Below are positions 23,618 to 34,027 of a stretch of DNA of 64,000 nt, one piece after another. The notes beneath the pieces were generated by a model. It made no database searches. It worked only from the letters and a program-made list of their open reading frames with translations, and was not told where the DNA came from. Position 1 is the first letter of the stretch. Every line of letters starts with the position of its first letter. The stretch is taken from assembly GCA_900188465.1 (NCBI GenBank), contig FZPE01000001.1, positions 930,001 through 994,000 of the forward strand, written 5' to 3'. The translations under genes were made by a program, and so were the position numbers. This DNA comes from Micrococcales bacterium KH10 (GTDB taxonomy: Bacteria > Actinomycetota > Actinomycetes > Actinomycetales > Cellulomonadaceae).

Positions 23618-25222
23618 TTAGCAACTTCCTACTGGATTCCACGGCAAACCGTCACCGACGTTGTTAGGTGGCACATCTCCTTGAGTCCACCACTTGGCCT
23701 GGTAGATCGTCCCGTTGTAGACCACCGAAGCACCACCGACGTAAACGGCCGAGGAACTCCACGGTGCAACGCCATCACAACCCTGACTCGGATCAGGGTC
23801 AGGATCGGGATCTGGGTTACCCGGATCTGGGTTACCTGGGTCGGGATTGCCGGGATCTGGATTGCCGGGGTCCGGCGCATCCTGGCAGAATCCCGTTCGA
23901 TTCCATGGTTTGCCGTCGCCGAGGTTATTCGGCGGTACATCCCCCTGCGTCCACCACTTGGCCTGGTAGATCATGCCGTCATAGACCACCGAAGCTCCAC
24001 CGAGGTAAACGGCGGACGAACTCCACGGTGCAACGCCATCACAACCCTGACCCGGACCCGGGTCGGGGTCACCAGGATCGGGATCGCCTGGGTCCGGGTC
24101 CCCTGGGTCCGGGTCCCCTGGGCCGGGATCGCCCGGGTCGGGGTCACCGGGATCGACTGGATCCGGATAACCGTCACCTGAACCAAGACGTGGCCCAAGT
24201 GTTCCCGATAGGCCATAGGCGTTTGTCGCGTCCCAGTTGATTGACCAGGTCATCGCACCGCCCATCTTGCCGTAGGCACGTGGCGGAATATAGGAACCAC
24301 AGTTGGTGCGGGTTTCAAGGCAGTCAAGCGCTTGAGCAACGATGCTGGGCGCTACATAACCGCTGCTCGATGCTGATGGCACCGCTGGAACGCCGATACC
24401 GACCTGGTCCGGGCGGATGCCCATGTCCTCAATCTCTTTAGCAGCCAAGGCGGTGAGGAAGTCGACGGTACCTGCTGAATACACCCGCCCGTCTTCGCCG
24501 AGCATGGATCCAGAGTTGTAGAACTGCATGTTCGTGATCGTCAAGATGTCCTTGATCGCGACGGTCAATTTGAAGTACTCGAAGGACGGCGCCTGGTAGT
24601 CGATGGTCTGCGGGGCCATTGCAATGACAAATCCACCGCCAAAGTCAGCGCGCAGGCTCCGCAAGGCAGGAGCCAGGTAAGCGGCATTGATCCCGTGCTC
24701 GAGGTCGATATCGATGCCGTCAAAGCCGTAGTCTGCGATCAGCGTCTTGGCGGTTGAGTAGAAGTTGGCCTGTTCCGTGGCGTTGGAGATCGAAACGTGT
24801 GCCCGCTCGCCTCCAACCGAGATGATGACCTTTTGGCCACGAGCCTGCAGTGTCTTGATATCGGCACGGAACTGCGCTTCGTTGTAGTACGAACCGAAGT
24901 CCTGCTGCGCGAACTCAAAATCGATCCCGCCAGGGACCCCAGCCTTCGATTCGGCGAAGGCTACAGCGACGAGGTTGTACGCTCGCGGAACCTCAGTGAG
25001 CTTCAGCAGCGTCGAACCGTTATTGAAGTTGTGCCAATACCCCGTCAGCCACTGCGAAGAACTACTGTTCACCGGTGTAGCTTGCGTTGAAGTAGTGAGC
25101 GTTGACGTTGTGTGCGTTTCAGCGACCGCTGAGGTTGAGCCGGCTGCGCCCAATGAAGCGATCATCGCTCCAGCAACCAGCAGTTTCCATGCAGCGGACG
25201 CCCTTGTCCGTAGTTTGTGCAT
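23618..25222 (-). CDS. Secreted GH18 chitinase with two chitin-binding modules
   Basis: This is an extracellular endo-acting chitinase by family, 534 residues. A signal peptide (basic start MHKLRTR, cleavage near SAVA) is followed by a GH18 barrel with the catalytic motif DGIDIDLE (residues 168-175, general acid E175), the SVGG strand and the MQFYNSG segment. Then a Pro-Asp-Gly linker, a CBM5/12 module (AKWWTQGDVPPNN), a second PDPGN linker and a second nearly identical CBM5/12 module end the protein. The two modules likely arose by duplication. It lies between rplA and rplJ. Its ATG may be leaderless, with TATGTT six bases upstream, overlapped by an inverted repeat. Confidence 0.93.
   Translation of the reverse strand: MHKLRTRASAAWKLLVAGAMIASLGAAGSTSAVAETHTTSTLTTSTQATPVNSSSSQWLTGYWHNFNNGSTLLKLTEVPRAYNLVAVAFAESKAGVPGGIDFEFAQQDFGSYYNEAQFRADIKTLQARGQKVIISVGGERAHVSISNATEQANFYSTAKTLIADYGFDGIDIDLEHGINAAYLAPALRSLRADFGGGFVIAMAPQTIDYQAPSFEYFKLTVAIKDILTITNMQFYNSGSMLGEDGRVYSAGTVDFLTALAAKEIEDMGIRPDQVGIGVPAVPSASSSGYVAPSIVAQALDCLETRTNCGSYIPPRAYGKMGGAMTWSINWDATNAYGLSGTLGPRLGSGDGYPDPVDPGDPDPGDPGPGDPDPGDPDPGDPDPGDPDPGPGQGCDGVAPWSSSAVYLGGASVVYDGMIYQAKWWTQGDVPPNNLGDGKPWNRTGFCQDAPDPGNPDPGNPDPGNPDPGNPDPDPDPDPSQGCDGVAPWSSSAVYVGGASVVYNGTIYQAKWWTQGDVPPNNVGDGLPWNPVGSC
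23783..23881 (-). repeat. Tandem PDPGN-coding repeat (second chitinase linker)
   Basis: A tandem array of about 15-bp units codes for PDPGN repeats ending in a PDPDPDP run. It links the two CBM5/12 modules and is low-complexity coding sequence, probably variable in length between strains. Confidence 0.8.
24045..24172 (-). repeat. Tandem DPGDP-coding repeat (first chitinase linker)
   Basis: About eight imperfect 15-bp units code for the DPGDP linker between the GH18 barrel and the first chitin-binding module. Asp-rich Pro linkers of this kind are extended and acidic. Confidence 0.8.
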
Positions 25223-25223
25223 G

Positions 25224-25247
25224 ATCCGAACATATCAGGGTTCGGAT
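25224..25247. promoter_or_regulatory. Inverted repeat overlapping the chitinase start region
   Basis: ATCCGAAC-N8-GTTCGGAT forms perfect 8-bp arms immediately before the start codon at 25222. On the minus strand a -10-like TATGTT lies inside it, six bases before the ATG. It may be a repressor operator over a leaderless promoter. Confidence 0.5.
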
Positions 25248-25260
25248 TTATTCGCATCTG

Positions 25261-25301
25261 GAACAAAAGTGAGGGTCGAACCTTTCGGTTCGACCCTCAC
25301 T
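25261..25301 (-). terminator. Rho-independent terminator of the rplKA operon
   Basis: A 15-bp perfect stem (25268-25282 with 25287-25301), a TTTC loop, and then TTTTGTTC on the minus strand lie 26 nt past rplA. It separates the ribosomal genes from the chitinase gene. Confidence 0.9.
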
Positions 25302-25326
25302 CAGTTCAGTGCGCTTCGAGTACCGC

Positions 25327-26040
25327 TCAGGCAGACTCGTCAAGCAATTTCGATGTCTTCGCTGGATCTAGCGGGATACCAGGACCGTTGGTGGTCGAAA
25401 GAGTTGCCTTGAGCACGTAGCGCCCCTTGGACGATGACGGCTTCAGACGAAGGATCTCCTCGATTGCGGCGGCGTAGTTCTCGACGAGCTGTTCCTCGCT
25501 GAACGAAGCCTTGCCAATGATCAGGTGCAGGTTCGAGTGCTTGTCGGTGCGGAACTCGATTTTTCCGCCCTTGATGTCTGCCACGGCCTTAGCAACATCC
25601 ATCGTGACGGTACCGGTCTTGGGGTTCGGCATCAGGCCACGAGGACCGAGCACCTTACCCAGGCGGCCGACCTTGCCCATCAGATCTGGCGTGGCAACAG
25701 CGGCGTCGAAGTCGGTGTATCCGCCAGCGACCTTGGTGATGAGGTCGTCGCCGCCGACCTCGTCCGCACCAGCAGCGAGAGCCTGCTCAGCCTTGTCGCC
25801 GTTAGCGAAGACGATGACGCGAGCAGTCTTACCCGTGCCGTGCGGCAGGTTGACGGTACCGCGCACCATCTGGTCTGCCTTGCGGGGATCCACGCCGAGG
25901 CGCAGCGCGACCTCGACGGTGGAGTCGTACTTCGTTGCGACTCCGGCCTTGGCCAGTCGTATCGCCTCAAGCGGGCTGTACAGGTTGTCGCGATCGATCT
26001 TCTCAGCGGCGGCCCGGTAGGCCTTTGAACGCGTTGCCAT
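25327..26040 (-). CDS. rplA: 50S ribosomal protein L1
   Basis: L1 forms the mobile stalk at the ribosomal E site and can repress its own operon. The 237-residue protein has the conserved [20 protein letters not shown] segment and the PNPKTGTVT loop. An AAGGAG site precedes the ATG. It is the distal gene of the nusG-rplK-rplA run, and a strong terminator follows. Confidence 0.98.
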   Translation of the reverse strand: MATRSKAYRAAAEKIDRDNLYSPLEAIRLAKAGVATKYDSTVEVALRLGVDPRKADQMVRGTVNLPHGTGKTARVIVFANGDKAEQALAAGADEVGGDDLITKVAGGYTDFDAAVATPDLMGKVGRLGKVLGPRGLMPNPKTGTVTMDVAKAVADIKGGKIEFRTDKHSNLHLIIGKASFSEEQLVENYAAAIEEILRLKPSSSKGRYVLKATLSTTNGPGIPLDPAKTSKLLDESA

Positions 26041-26118
26041 CTGCTGTTCTCCTTAGCAGTCGTGGTGTGGGTCCGCGTGACCCTGCCACAGTGTTATGAA
26101 TGATGAATTGCCGTGGGC

Positions 26119-26550
26119 TCAGCCCTCGACGGTGATTCCCATCGACCGAGCAGTACCAGCGATGATCTTGGCAGCAGCCTCGATGTCGTTGGCGTTGAGG
26201 TCGGGAAGTTTGGTTTGAGCGATCTCACGGACCTGATCCGCGCTCAAGTTCGCCACCTTGGCGGTGTGCGGCGTTGCTGAGCCCTTGTCGACACCGGCAG
26301 CTTTCTTGATCAGTTCGGCAGCAGGCGGGGTCTTCGTGATGAAGGTGAAGGAGCGGTCTTCGTAAACCGTGATCTCAACCGGGATGACGTTGCCACGCTG
26401 GGATTCTGTTGCGGCGTTGTACGCCTTGCAGAACTCCATGATGTTGACGCCGTGCTGACCCAGGGCTGGACCGATCGGCGGAGCCGGACTAGCAGCACCA
26501 GCTTGAATCTGGAGCTTGATGAGGCCGGTGACCTTCTTCTTGGGAGGCAT
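26119..26550 (-). CDS. rplK: 50S ribosomal protein L11
   Basis: L11 is part of the GTPase-associated centre and the thiostrepton site. The 143-residue protein has the usual [20 protein letters not shown] start with the conserved prolines, and the C-terminal rRNA-binding domain with [14 protein letters not shown]. It lies between nusG and rplA, as in most actinobacteria. Confidence 0.98.
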
Positions 26551-26623
26551 AGTGATTCCTCAGTGCTTTCTTGTTGTAGTGGGCCGACGCCGTGGGCGAT
26601 GACCCGGTTGCATGACGTCCGGA

Positions 26624-27292
26624 TCAGATCTTGGTGACCTGGTTGAACGCAAGTTCGACCGGCGTTTCGCGGCCGAAAATCGATACGAGTACCTTGAGCT
26701 TCTGGCTCTCAGCGTTGATTTCGGAGATCGTCGCAGCAAGGTTCTCGAACGGACCGTCGATCACCGTGACCGACTCGCCTACCTCGAAGTCGACCTCGAT
26801 CCTCGGTGCCGATTCAGCAGTGGTACTCGACTTCTCGCTTGACTCCGGCTGCTCGGCAAGCAACGACGGGGCGAGCATGGAGTAAACCTCGTCCAACGAA
26901 AGCGGCACAGGCTGGTGAGTGTGTCCCACGAATCCAGTCACACCCGGGGTGTGGCGCACAGCGCCCCATGACTCATCCGTCAGGTCCATGCGAACGAGGA
27001 CGTAACCCGGGATGCGCACCCGACGGACCGTCTTAGGCTGAGTGTTCTTGATTTCGACGACTTCTTCCATCGGCACTTCGATCTGGAAGATGTAGTCCTC
27101 CATGTTCAGCGACTGAGCACGGGTCTGCAGGTTGGTCTTGACGCGGTTCTCGTAGCCGGCGTAGGAGTGAATGACGTACCAGTCACCTGGCAGGCTGCGG
27201 AGTTCATCACGCAGTGCCTGTGCTGGATCTACCGAGGTCTCTGCATCAGCAGCGACATCGGTCGCGTTCTCGTCGAGCGGCTGCTCCGACAC
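26624..27292 (-). CDS. nusG: Transcription termination/antitermination factor NusG
   Basis: NusG binds RNA polymerase and couples it to Rho or the ribosome. The 222-residue protein has an acidic N-terminal extension of about 35 residues, the NGN domain ([15 protein letters not shown], and [10 protein letters not shown]), a variable Ser/Glu linker and a C-terminal KOW domain ([19 protein letters not shown]). The start is a GTG at 27292. It follows secE, as in other bacteria. Confidence 0.97.
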   Translation of the reverse strand: MSEQPLDENATDVAADAETSVDPAQALRDELRSLPGDWYVIHSYAGYENRVKTNLQTRAQSLNMEDYIFQIEVPMEEVVEIKNTQPKTVRRVRIPGYVLVRMDLTDESWGAVRHTPGVTGFVGHTHQPVPLSLDEVYSMLAPSLLAEQPESSEKSSTTAESAPRIEVDFEVGESVTVIDGPFENLAATISEINAESQKLKVLVSIFGRETPVELAFNQVTKI

Positions 27293-27390
27293 GTGGAACC
27301 TGCTTTCTTACCGGATTAGTTCAATCGAATGACGCTGGGCGTCATTTATACAGTCATCAAAGTGGCGACTGGGCCAGTATTTCGCCTGTA

Positions 27391-27684
27391 TCAGCCGAAG
27401 ATGGCCGATGCTGCCTTACCGAGCCCAAAGTCAAGGCCGACAACGATGAGCATGATCACAGCAACGAACACCACGACCACGATCGAGTAGTTCACCAACT
27501 GCGGGCGAGTCGGTGTGACAACCTTCTTGAGTTCCGCGATGACCTGTCGCACATACTGTGCGATGCGCCCGAAGAAGCCAGGTTTTTTGTCCTTACCGGC
27601 CTTCTTCTTGCTCGCGGCTGCGCCGTTGTTGCCGCCTTCAACGGCACCGGTGGCGCCGGAGTCGGCTGATGCAGTCTCGCTCAC
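27391..27684 (-). CDS. secE: Preprotein translocase subunit SecE
   Basis: SecE stabilises SecY in the Sec channel. The 97-residue protein has an Ala/Gly/Lys-rich N terminus, the amphipathic helix with FFGRIAQYVRQVIAELKKV, the conserved PTR motif, and one C-terminal membrane segment (YSIVVVVFVAVIMLIVVGLD). The start is GTG with AAGGA upstream. It sits between tRNA-Trp and nusG. Confidence 0.95.
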   Translation of the reverse strand: MSETASADSGATGAVEGGNNGAAASKKKAGKDKKPGFFGRIAQYVRQVIAELKKVVTPTRPQLVNYSIVVVVFVAVIMLIVVGLDFGLGKAASAIFG

Positions 27685-27790
27685 GAGTAGATTCCTTGTC
27701 GTCGCTGTTTGTTGTACTCACGGTGCCAGATATGTCACCGCCTCAGTGATCCGTGCAGCGGCATCAAACACGACGCCGACACGAAACGAC

Positions 27791-27866
27791 TGGCAGGGCA
27801 GACAGGACTCGAACCTGCAACCTACGGTTTTGGAGACCGTTGCGCTACCAATTGCGCCACTGCCCT
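27791..27866 (-). tRNA. trnW: tRNA-Trp (anticodon CCA)
   Basis: The minus-strand sequence folds as a cloverleaf with acceptor AGGGCAG/CTGCCCT, anticodon loop CTCCAAA and T-loop TTCGAGT. The 3' CCA is encoded (27791-27793). Its place upstream of secE is conserved in actinobacteria. Confidence 0.96.
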
Positions 27867-27937
27867 ACGGATTTTCCGCCACAACCTATGGCACACGGGC
27901 GTGCGCCAGCATGGTGTTTTAGAAGCACCGACGTTCT

Positions 27938-27967
27938 ACTGTACGCGAATTCGTGGCGTTGGTCTAA
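27938..27967 (-). promoter_or_regulatory. Possible promoter of tRNA-Trp-secE
   Basis: On the minus strand TTAGAC (27962-27967) and TACAGT (27938-27943) are 18 nt apart, about 70 nt before the tRNA. It is a moderate match and is offered as the best candidate in this gap. Confidence 0.35.
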
Positions 27968-28000
27968 CTCTGCTCGGGAAAAATCTGCGACGATATACCC

Positions 28001-29242
28001 GTGAGCAACAACGGCAGCGTGCAGCAGAACTCCTTCCCGTCCCCCAGTCGCCGCATTTCAAAGCGTATCGGGGCAATCGCGCCATCGGCGACGTTGGCAG
28101 TAGACGCCCGCGCCAAGGCGCTACGAGCCGAGGGACGCCCGGTCATCGGCTTTGGTGCCGGCGAACCTGATTTCCCCACTCCCGACTACATCGTGGCCGC
28201 AGCGGTGAAGGCCGCAGCGGAACCCGCGAACCACCGCTACTCCCCCGCAGCCGGACTGCCCGCGTTACGCGAGGCCATCGCTCAAAAGACGTATCGGGAC
28301 CACGGTTACGAGATCAGCCCACATCAGGTGCTCGTCACCAACGGCGGCAAGCAGGCGGTGTACCAGGCGTTCGCGACACTGCTCGATCCGGGCGATGAGG
28401 TCATTCTGCCCGCTCCGTACTGGACCACCTACCCCGAAGCGATCAGGCTGGCCGGAGGGGTGCCAGTCGAAGTGTTCGCTGGAGCTGACCAAGACTACAA
28501 GGTCACTGCGGATCAGCTGGAAGCGGCTCGTACCGACGCCACCAAGGCAGTTCTGATCTGCTCGCCGTCGAATCCGACCGGCGCGGTCTACTCCTCGGAC
28601 GAGTTGGCTGCGATCGGTCACTGGGCCTTGGAGCACGGCATCTGGGTCATGACCGACGAAATCTACGAACACTTGACCTACGACGGTGTCGAAGCACGAT
28701 CGATCTTGTCCCTCGTGCCCGAATTGGCGGATCAGACCATCGTGCTCAATGGCGTCGCCAAGACCTTCGCCATGACCGGCTGGCGCGTGGGCTGGCTCAG
28801 CGGACCGCTTGACGTGATCAAGGCGGCGACGAACCTGCAATCACATCTGACTTCCAACGTGGCCAATGTCTCACAGTGGGCGGCTGTCGCAGCTCTGGAG
28901 GGCGGGATGGATGCCGTGGCGAAGATGCGCACGGCCTTTGACCGTAGGCGCCGCACGATGGTGAGGATGCTCAACGAGATCGACGGTGTTCGCTGCCCCA
29001 CGCCTCAAGGCGCGTTCTACGCGTACCCCGACGTGTCTGGGGTGCTCGGACGGCCCGTCGCGGGCCGCACGCCCACAACGTCGGCCGAGTTGGCTGCGGT
29101 TATCTTGGACGAGGCCGAAGTCGCGGTAGTGCCGGGTGAGGCGTTCGGTCCGAGCGGCTACCTCAGACTCAGTTACGCACTCGGCGACGACGATCTCATT
29201 GAGGGTGTCACACGTATTCAACGGTTATTGAGCCAAGGCTGA
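28001..29242 (+). CDS. Pyridoxal-phosphate aminotransferase, aspartate aminotransferase family (class I)
   Basis: This enzyme transfers an amino group between an amino acid and a 2-oxoacid, most likely aspartate/2-oxoglutarate or a relative. The 413-residue protein has [46 protein letters not shown] and the PLP-lysine segment [14 protein letters not shown], and ends with the substrate-binding arginine in YLRLSY. The start is a GTG at 28001 with no strong ribosome site; the conserved part begins about residue 17, so the exact start is uncertain. It is divergent from tRNA-Trp. The specific substrate cannot be read from sequence. Confidence 0.92.
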   Translation: MSNNGSVQQNSFPSPSRRISKRIGAIAPSATLAVDARAKALRAEGRPVIGFGAGEPDFPTPDYIVAAAVKAAAEPANHRYSPAAGLPALREAIAQKTYRDHGYEISPHQVLVTNGGKQAVYQAFATLLDPGDEVILPAPYWTTYPEAIRLAGGVPVEVFAGADQDYKVTADQLEAARTDATKAVLICSPSNPTGAVYSSDELAAIGHWALEHGIWVMTDEIYEHLTYDGVEARSILSLVPELADQTIVLNGVAKTFAMTGWRVGWLSGPLDVIKAATNLQSHLTSNVANVSQWAAVAALEGGMDAVAKMRTAFDRRRRTMVRMLNEIDGVRCPTPQGAFYAYPDVSGVLGRPVAGRTPTTSAELAAVILDEAEVAVVPGEAFGPSGYLRLSYALGDDDLIEGVTRIQRLLSQG

Positions 29243-29253
29243 CATCCACCGTC

Positions 29254-29275
29254 TCTCATCTGCGTCTCATCTGCC
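29254..29275 (+). promoter_or_regulatory. 11-bp direct repeat (TCTCATCTGCG/TCTCATCTGCC) upstream of the sensor kinase gene
   Basis: Two contiguous 11-mers differ only at the last base. Tandem half-sites at an 11-bp period are the usual layout for OmpR/PhoB-type response regulators, so this may be an autoregulatory site. A palindrome, GTCACA-C-TGTGAC (29279-29291), follows. Confidence 0.5.
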
Positions 29276-29383
29276 TTCGTCACACTGTGACGGACGGGTC
29301 TCGACCAGACTGGACCAACGGCAAGCGGCTCGACCATGGAACCGTGACGACCGTGGTTACGGAGGAGGAACGGGAGGTAGGCG

Positions 29384-30846
29384 ATGCGGCTTCGTACCGT
29401 TCGGTCGCGAATCCTCGCGGCCATGCTTGCGTTGGCGGCGATCGCACTGGTTCTGTCTGGTGGCATCGCCTATGGACTGCAGCGCAGTGCTCTGCTGTCC
29501 GATATCGACGCCACCTTGCAGCGGCACGCCTCGGAATTCGAGATGCTCGCCGAATCAGGCACGGACCCACTCACCGCAACGGAATTCGCCACGGCGGAAG
29601 AGCTCGTGACCGCCGCAATGAAGTTGACCGTGCCGACCAACAACGAAGGAATGCTCGGCCTGCGCGAGGGTCGAGGGCCACTCGTCCCCGGACAGGATTC
29701 CGCGTTGCGGCTACAAGACGATGCCCAGTTGCTCGCCGTGCTGGGCGAGCAAATGGCGCAGGACGAGATCACCATCACGACGATCACCACCTCCACAGCG
29801 CGTTATCGCGTCATGATCGCACCGGTGGTCCAAGACCAGCGTGGCACGGCGACGTCCGCACCGCGCGCCGCCTTTGTCGTGGCAATCGATCGCGATGCGC
29901 ACCTCGCGGAATTCAACGAAGTGGCACGCACCTACGCGATCGTGGCAGCCATCGCATTGGCGCTGACCGCTGTCATCGGTTGGATCGTGGCAGGACGACT
30001 GTTGCACCCGATCCGTACGCTGTCGGCCACAGCACGTAAAGTCAGCGAAGAGGACCTGAGCGGCCGGATCGCAGCCGAGGGCGACACCGATCTCGCGGAT
30101 GTGGCCCAAACCTTCAACGAGATGCTGGACCGGCTCGAAACCGCGTTCACGGCCCGGCACGCGTTGCTCGATGACGTCTCACACGAGTTGCGTACCCCCC
30201 TGACCGTGGTGCGCGGCCATCTCGAGTTGATGGACCCCAGCGATCAGGACGATGTCGAGACCACTCGGCAGGTCGCACTGGACGAAGTCGATCGCATGGA
30301 CCGGCTCGTCACCGATCTGTCCACGCTTGCCACAGCGGACAGTCCTGATTTCATTCAGATGGAACTCGTCGACATCGGAACTCTCACTGACGATGTCTAC
30401 GACAAAGTTCGTCAGTGGACCAGTCACCAATGGCGTGTCACCGAACGTTCCGACACCGTGATGTCGGCCGATCCGCAGCGTCTGACCCAGGCCTGGTTGC
30501 AACTGTGTGCCAACGCTGCGAAGTTCTCGGACCCGGATTCCACGATCGAGATCGGCAGCCGCACCCTCGACGGTCAAGTAACACTCTGGGTCAAGGACCA
30601 TGGCCGTGGCATTGCTCCCGAAGACATTCCGATCGTCACCGAGAGGTTCGCTCGCGCCGGTGTCACCCGTCAGGTCGAAGGAGCCGGGCTGGGGTTGTCC
30701 ATTGTGGATGCCATCGCACAGCGACACGGCGGATACGTTGCTATCGAATCAGAGCTCGGTGCAGGCACCATCGTGCATCTGCACCTGCCCATCGCGGGCC
30801 AGCAAGACGTTGCCGAACAGTACTACCCCGTAGCAGAGGACGTTCT

Positions 30847-30850
<4 letters not shown>
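29384..30850 (+). CDS. Two-component sensor histidine kinase
   Basis: This membrane sensor kinase has 488 residues. A first membrane helix (ILAAMLALAAIALVLSGGIAYGL) is followed by an extracytoplasmic sensor loop of about 150 residues, a second helix (IVAAIALALTAVIGWIVAG), a HAMP segment with LLHPIRTLSATARKVSEEDL, the H-box DVSHELRTPL with phospho-accepting H267, then the N-box CANAAKF, G1 box VKDHGRGI and G2 box GAGLGLSIV. It has a GGGAGG ribosome site. It overlaps the response regulator gene by 4 nt (ATGA). The signal is unknown. Confidence 0.94.
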
Positions 30851-32036
<1,186 letters not shown>

Positions 32037-32067
32037 TCATCATCCACTGTCTTCGCCCTCGATGAGG

Positions 32068-32099
32068 TATCAAGGAGACCTGAATGAGAAGATTCTCAT
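32068..32099 (-). promoter_or_regulatory. TCTC-type 11-bp half-sites and a palindrome upstream of the Pro/Ser-rich protein gene
   Basis: The minus strand reads TCTCATTCAGG then TCTCCTTGATA (32089-32068), a degenerate 11-bp direct repeat resembling that upstream of the kinase gene. It overlaps the perfect palindrome ATGAGAA-GA-TTCTCAT (32084-32099). It may be a response regulator site; no promoter hexamers are certain. Confidence 0.4.
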
Positions 32100-32107
32100 G
32101 AAGTGGC

Positions 32108-33355
32108 CTATGCCCGCCCCGCTGCGAATGCTGAGGCTTGGTCGAGAAGATCGCGCGCCACCTGGGCCCACGCCCGCAGTTTCAACTCGTCTTTTTCAGC
32201 GACGGCAAGGGTCACGAGCACACCCGCTGCCCGCACTCGCAAGGTTGCGGGGTCCACTACGGTGTCGAAATGGGCCAGGAAACGCCTCAATACCTCAGGC
32301 ACACAGGCGTATCTTCCCGGATCAAAGGCGGGCAGCGCGGCCAAATGCGCGATCAGGCAGGCCAAGTCGTCGACCCGGTGGCCCGGCCCGATCGTGTCAA
32401 GGTCGATAACGCCCCAACGATCCTGCCCTGCCAGTGGCACACGGAGATTCGCCGCATTGAGATCGCCGTGAGTGGGCAGCAGCGGCCCCAGGTCGACACC
32501 CTGATTTCGATGGCGGACCTCGGCCGCCAGATCGCACCAATAGGCATCAAGCGGGCTTTCATTCGCGTCAGCGACAGCAGCGTGCTCCGCACCGAACTCG
32601 CTCATGCGATCAGCCCATGGTGTCTGCGGCCGCAGTTGCAACGCAGCCGCTGGCAGCGCGTCGAGCAACGCGATGACACCGCGCGGATCCAAATTCGCGA
32701 TATCGGGATGCGATGCAGCGTTACCGTGCAGCAGTTCGGCCAATGCCGCGTTGCGTAATGTCGAAAGCAGGACGAGGCCGTCTTCCTGCCAGCGCAGCAA
32801 ACTCGGTGCGGGGATGCCGCTGCCCACCATCATGGTGTGCCGGTTGACGGTGTCTGCGACTTTGCGGGGCAGAAGCACCTTAGCGAACACGGAGCCCTCG
32901 TCGCCCGTGATTCTCAGCACGGCGCGGCGCAATGGGCGATATGCCACCACGTCGATCCGCATGACTGGCCCAGTCCATGCCGCGGTGATAGCCGGGGCCG
33001 TTGCCAGTTCGGCGATCGGGGCGAGTGCTGGCAACAGGGGATCGGATGGAAACCGCCATACGTAGAACGTCCCGGTGTCGGAACTCACCTGTGCCAGTGA
33101 TCCAGAGTGCCCCGCAAGATTCGCATCAGACACGACGAGATACACCTGAGCACGCTGACCACCGTTGTCGATGGTGACGTCCCAGCCAACACAGGTGCCG
33201 GTACCGGGGCGTGACTCGACGATGTCAGTTCGGGCGCTGACCACTGCCGCGCCCTCTCGCATCAGCGCCTGGTGCATCACTTCGCGGGCAAGCGGCACGT
33301 CCAGTGTGACGGGACCGCCAGCTGGGTGCGAGGGAGAACTCGTCCGAGAAGACAT
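32108..33355 (-). CDS. Aminoglycoside phosphotransferase-fold (APH) family protein
   Basis: This is a kinase-like small-molecule phosphotransferase of unknown substrate, 415 residues. About 150 N-terminal residues hold a degenerate nucleotide-binding lobe (AVLRITGDEGSVFAKVL). The catalytic lobe has PTHGDLNAANL (the HGDxxxxN brenner motif) and GVIDLDTIGPGHRVDDLA with the metal-binding aspartate, both intact. Family members act on aminoglycosides, choline, maltose or other small molecules. The context (two-component system, flavodoxin) does not decide, and drug resistance should not be assumed. The ATG at 33355 has only a weak GAAG upstream. Confidence 0.8.
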   Translation of the reverse strand: MSSRTSSPSHPAGGPVTLDVPLAREVMHQALMREGAAVVSARTDIVESRPGTGTCVGWDVTIDNGGQRAQVYLVVSDANLAGHSGSLAQVSSDTGTFYVWRFPSDPLLPALAPIAELATAPAITAAWTGPVMRIDVVAYRPLRRAVLRITGDEGSVFAKVLLPRKVADTVNRHTMMVGSGIPAPSLLRWQEDGLVLLSTLRNAALAELLHGNAASHPDIANLDPRGVIALLDALPAAALQLRPQTPWADRMSEFGAEHAAVADANESPLDAYWCDLAAEVRHRNQGVDLGPLLPTHGDLNAANLRVPLAGQDRWGVIDLDTIGPGHRVDDLACLIAHLAALPAFDPGRYACVPEVLRRFLAHFDTVVDPATLRVRAAGVLVTLAVAEKDELKLRAWAQVARDLLDQASAFAAGRA

Positions 33356-33405
33356 GTCTTCATCGAATCAGTTCAACCTGAATGTTGCTTGGCGACAGCG
33401 CGGCC

Positions 33406-33897
33406 TCAGTCGGCGCGGAGTTTCTCGGCTATGGAATCAGCCCAGGCACGGATGGCGTCAAAGTCACGGTGATCCCCGTATTTGCCACGCGCCGCAGCAA
33501 TGACCGCACGCTCTGCGATATTCAGGTTGTCCATGTCAAGTGCGCCGGTGAAGTGCCGGTGTTCGGTTCCTTCGGGCACGAAGGAGCGAATGCCGCGGTT
33601 TCCGCCGGAGTTCGTGTCTTTGCTTGGCGTGTCGGACAGCCCTGAGGAGAACACCCAGACCTGCCGGTCAGCGAGTTCTGCCGCAGACTTCTCCAGGAAT
33701 TCACGCGCTTCGGGCATCCATTGCGCCATGTAAATGGCCGATCCGACAATAACAGCGTCATAGTCGGCAACACCGGTCGTCTCGGTGACGCTTGCCACAT
33801 CGGCGCTGACTGCGTGTGTGCCCAGCTGTTCCGCGATAGCCTGCGCGATACCACGCGTGCTGCCGTATTTACTCGAATAAGCGATCAGAACTCGCAT
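33406..33897 (-). CDS. Flavodoxin-domain protein (HemG-like)
   Basis: This small FMN-binding redox protein has 163 residues. The N terminus, MRVLIAYSSKYGSTRGIAQA, has the phosphate-binding loop SSKYGST typical of flavodoxins; the second loop, VIVGSAIYMAQW, resembles that of menaquinone-dependent protoporphyrinogen oxidase HemG and its relatives. No heme genes are nearby, so the role is open. A strong AGGAGGG site precedes the ATG. It is divergent from the adenosine deaminase gene. Confidence 0.85.
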   Translation of the reverse strand: MRVLIAYSSKYGSTRGIAQAIAEQLGTHAVSADVASVTETTGVADYDAVIVGSAIYMAQWMPEAREFLEKSAAELADRQVWVFSSGLSDTPSKDTNSGGNRGIRSFVPEGTEHRHFTGALDMDNLNIAERAVIAAARGKYGDHRDFDAIRAWADSIAEKLRAD

Positions 33898-34027
33898 CGT
33901 CCCTCCTAGGAAATCTATCCGAATCCATCCAACCTGGACATCTGTCGCATTTGGTAGGCCCTTTGGTCCGACATGAACTTAGGGTTAGTCCGGTTTGCCC
34001 TGGTAACAATGTCAGACTAGAGCCGTG

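Noticed and set aside
23783-24172. Regular short repeats that could suggest a CRISPR array
   Set aside because: They are in-frame 15-bp units coding for the Pro-Asp-Gly linkers of the chitinase; no spacers and no cas genes.
32108-33355. Aminoglycoside-resistance gene
   Set aside because: The APH fold is shared by many kinases; nothing specific to aminoglycoside binding can be seen.
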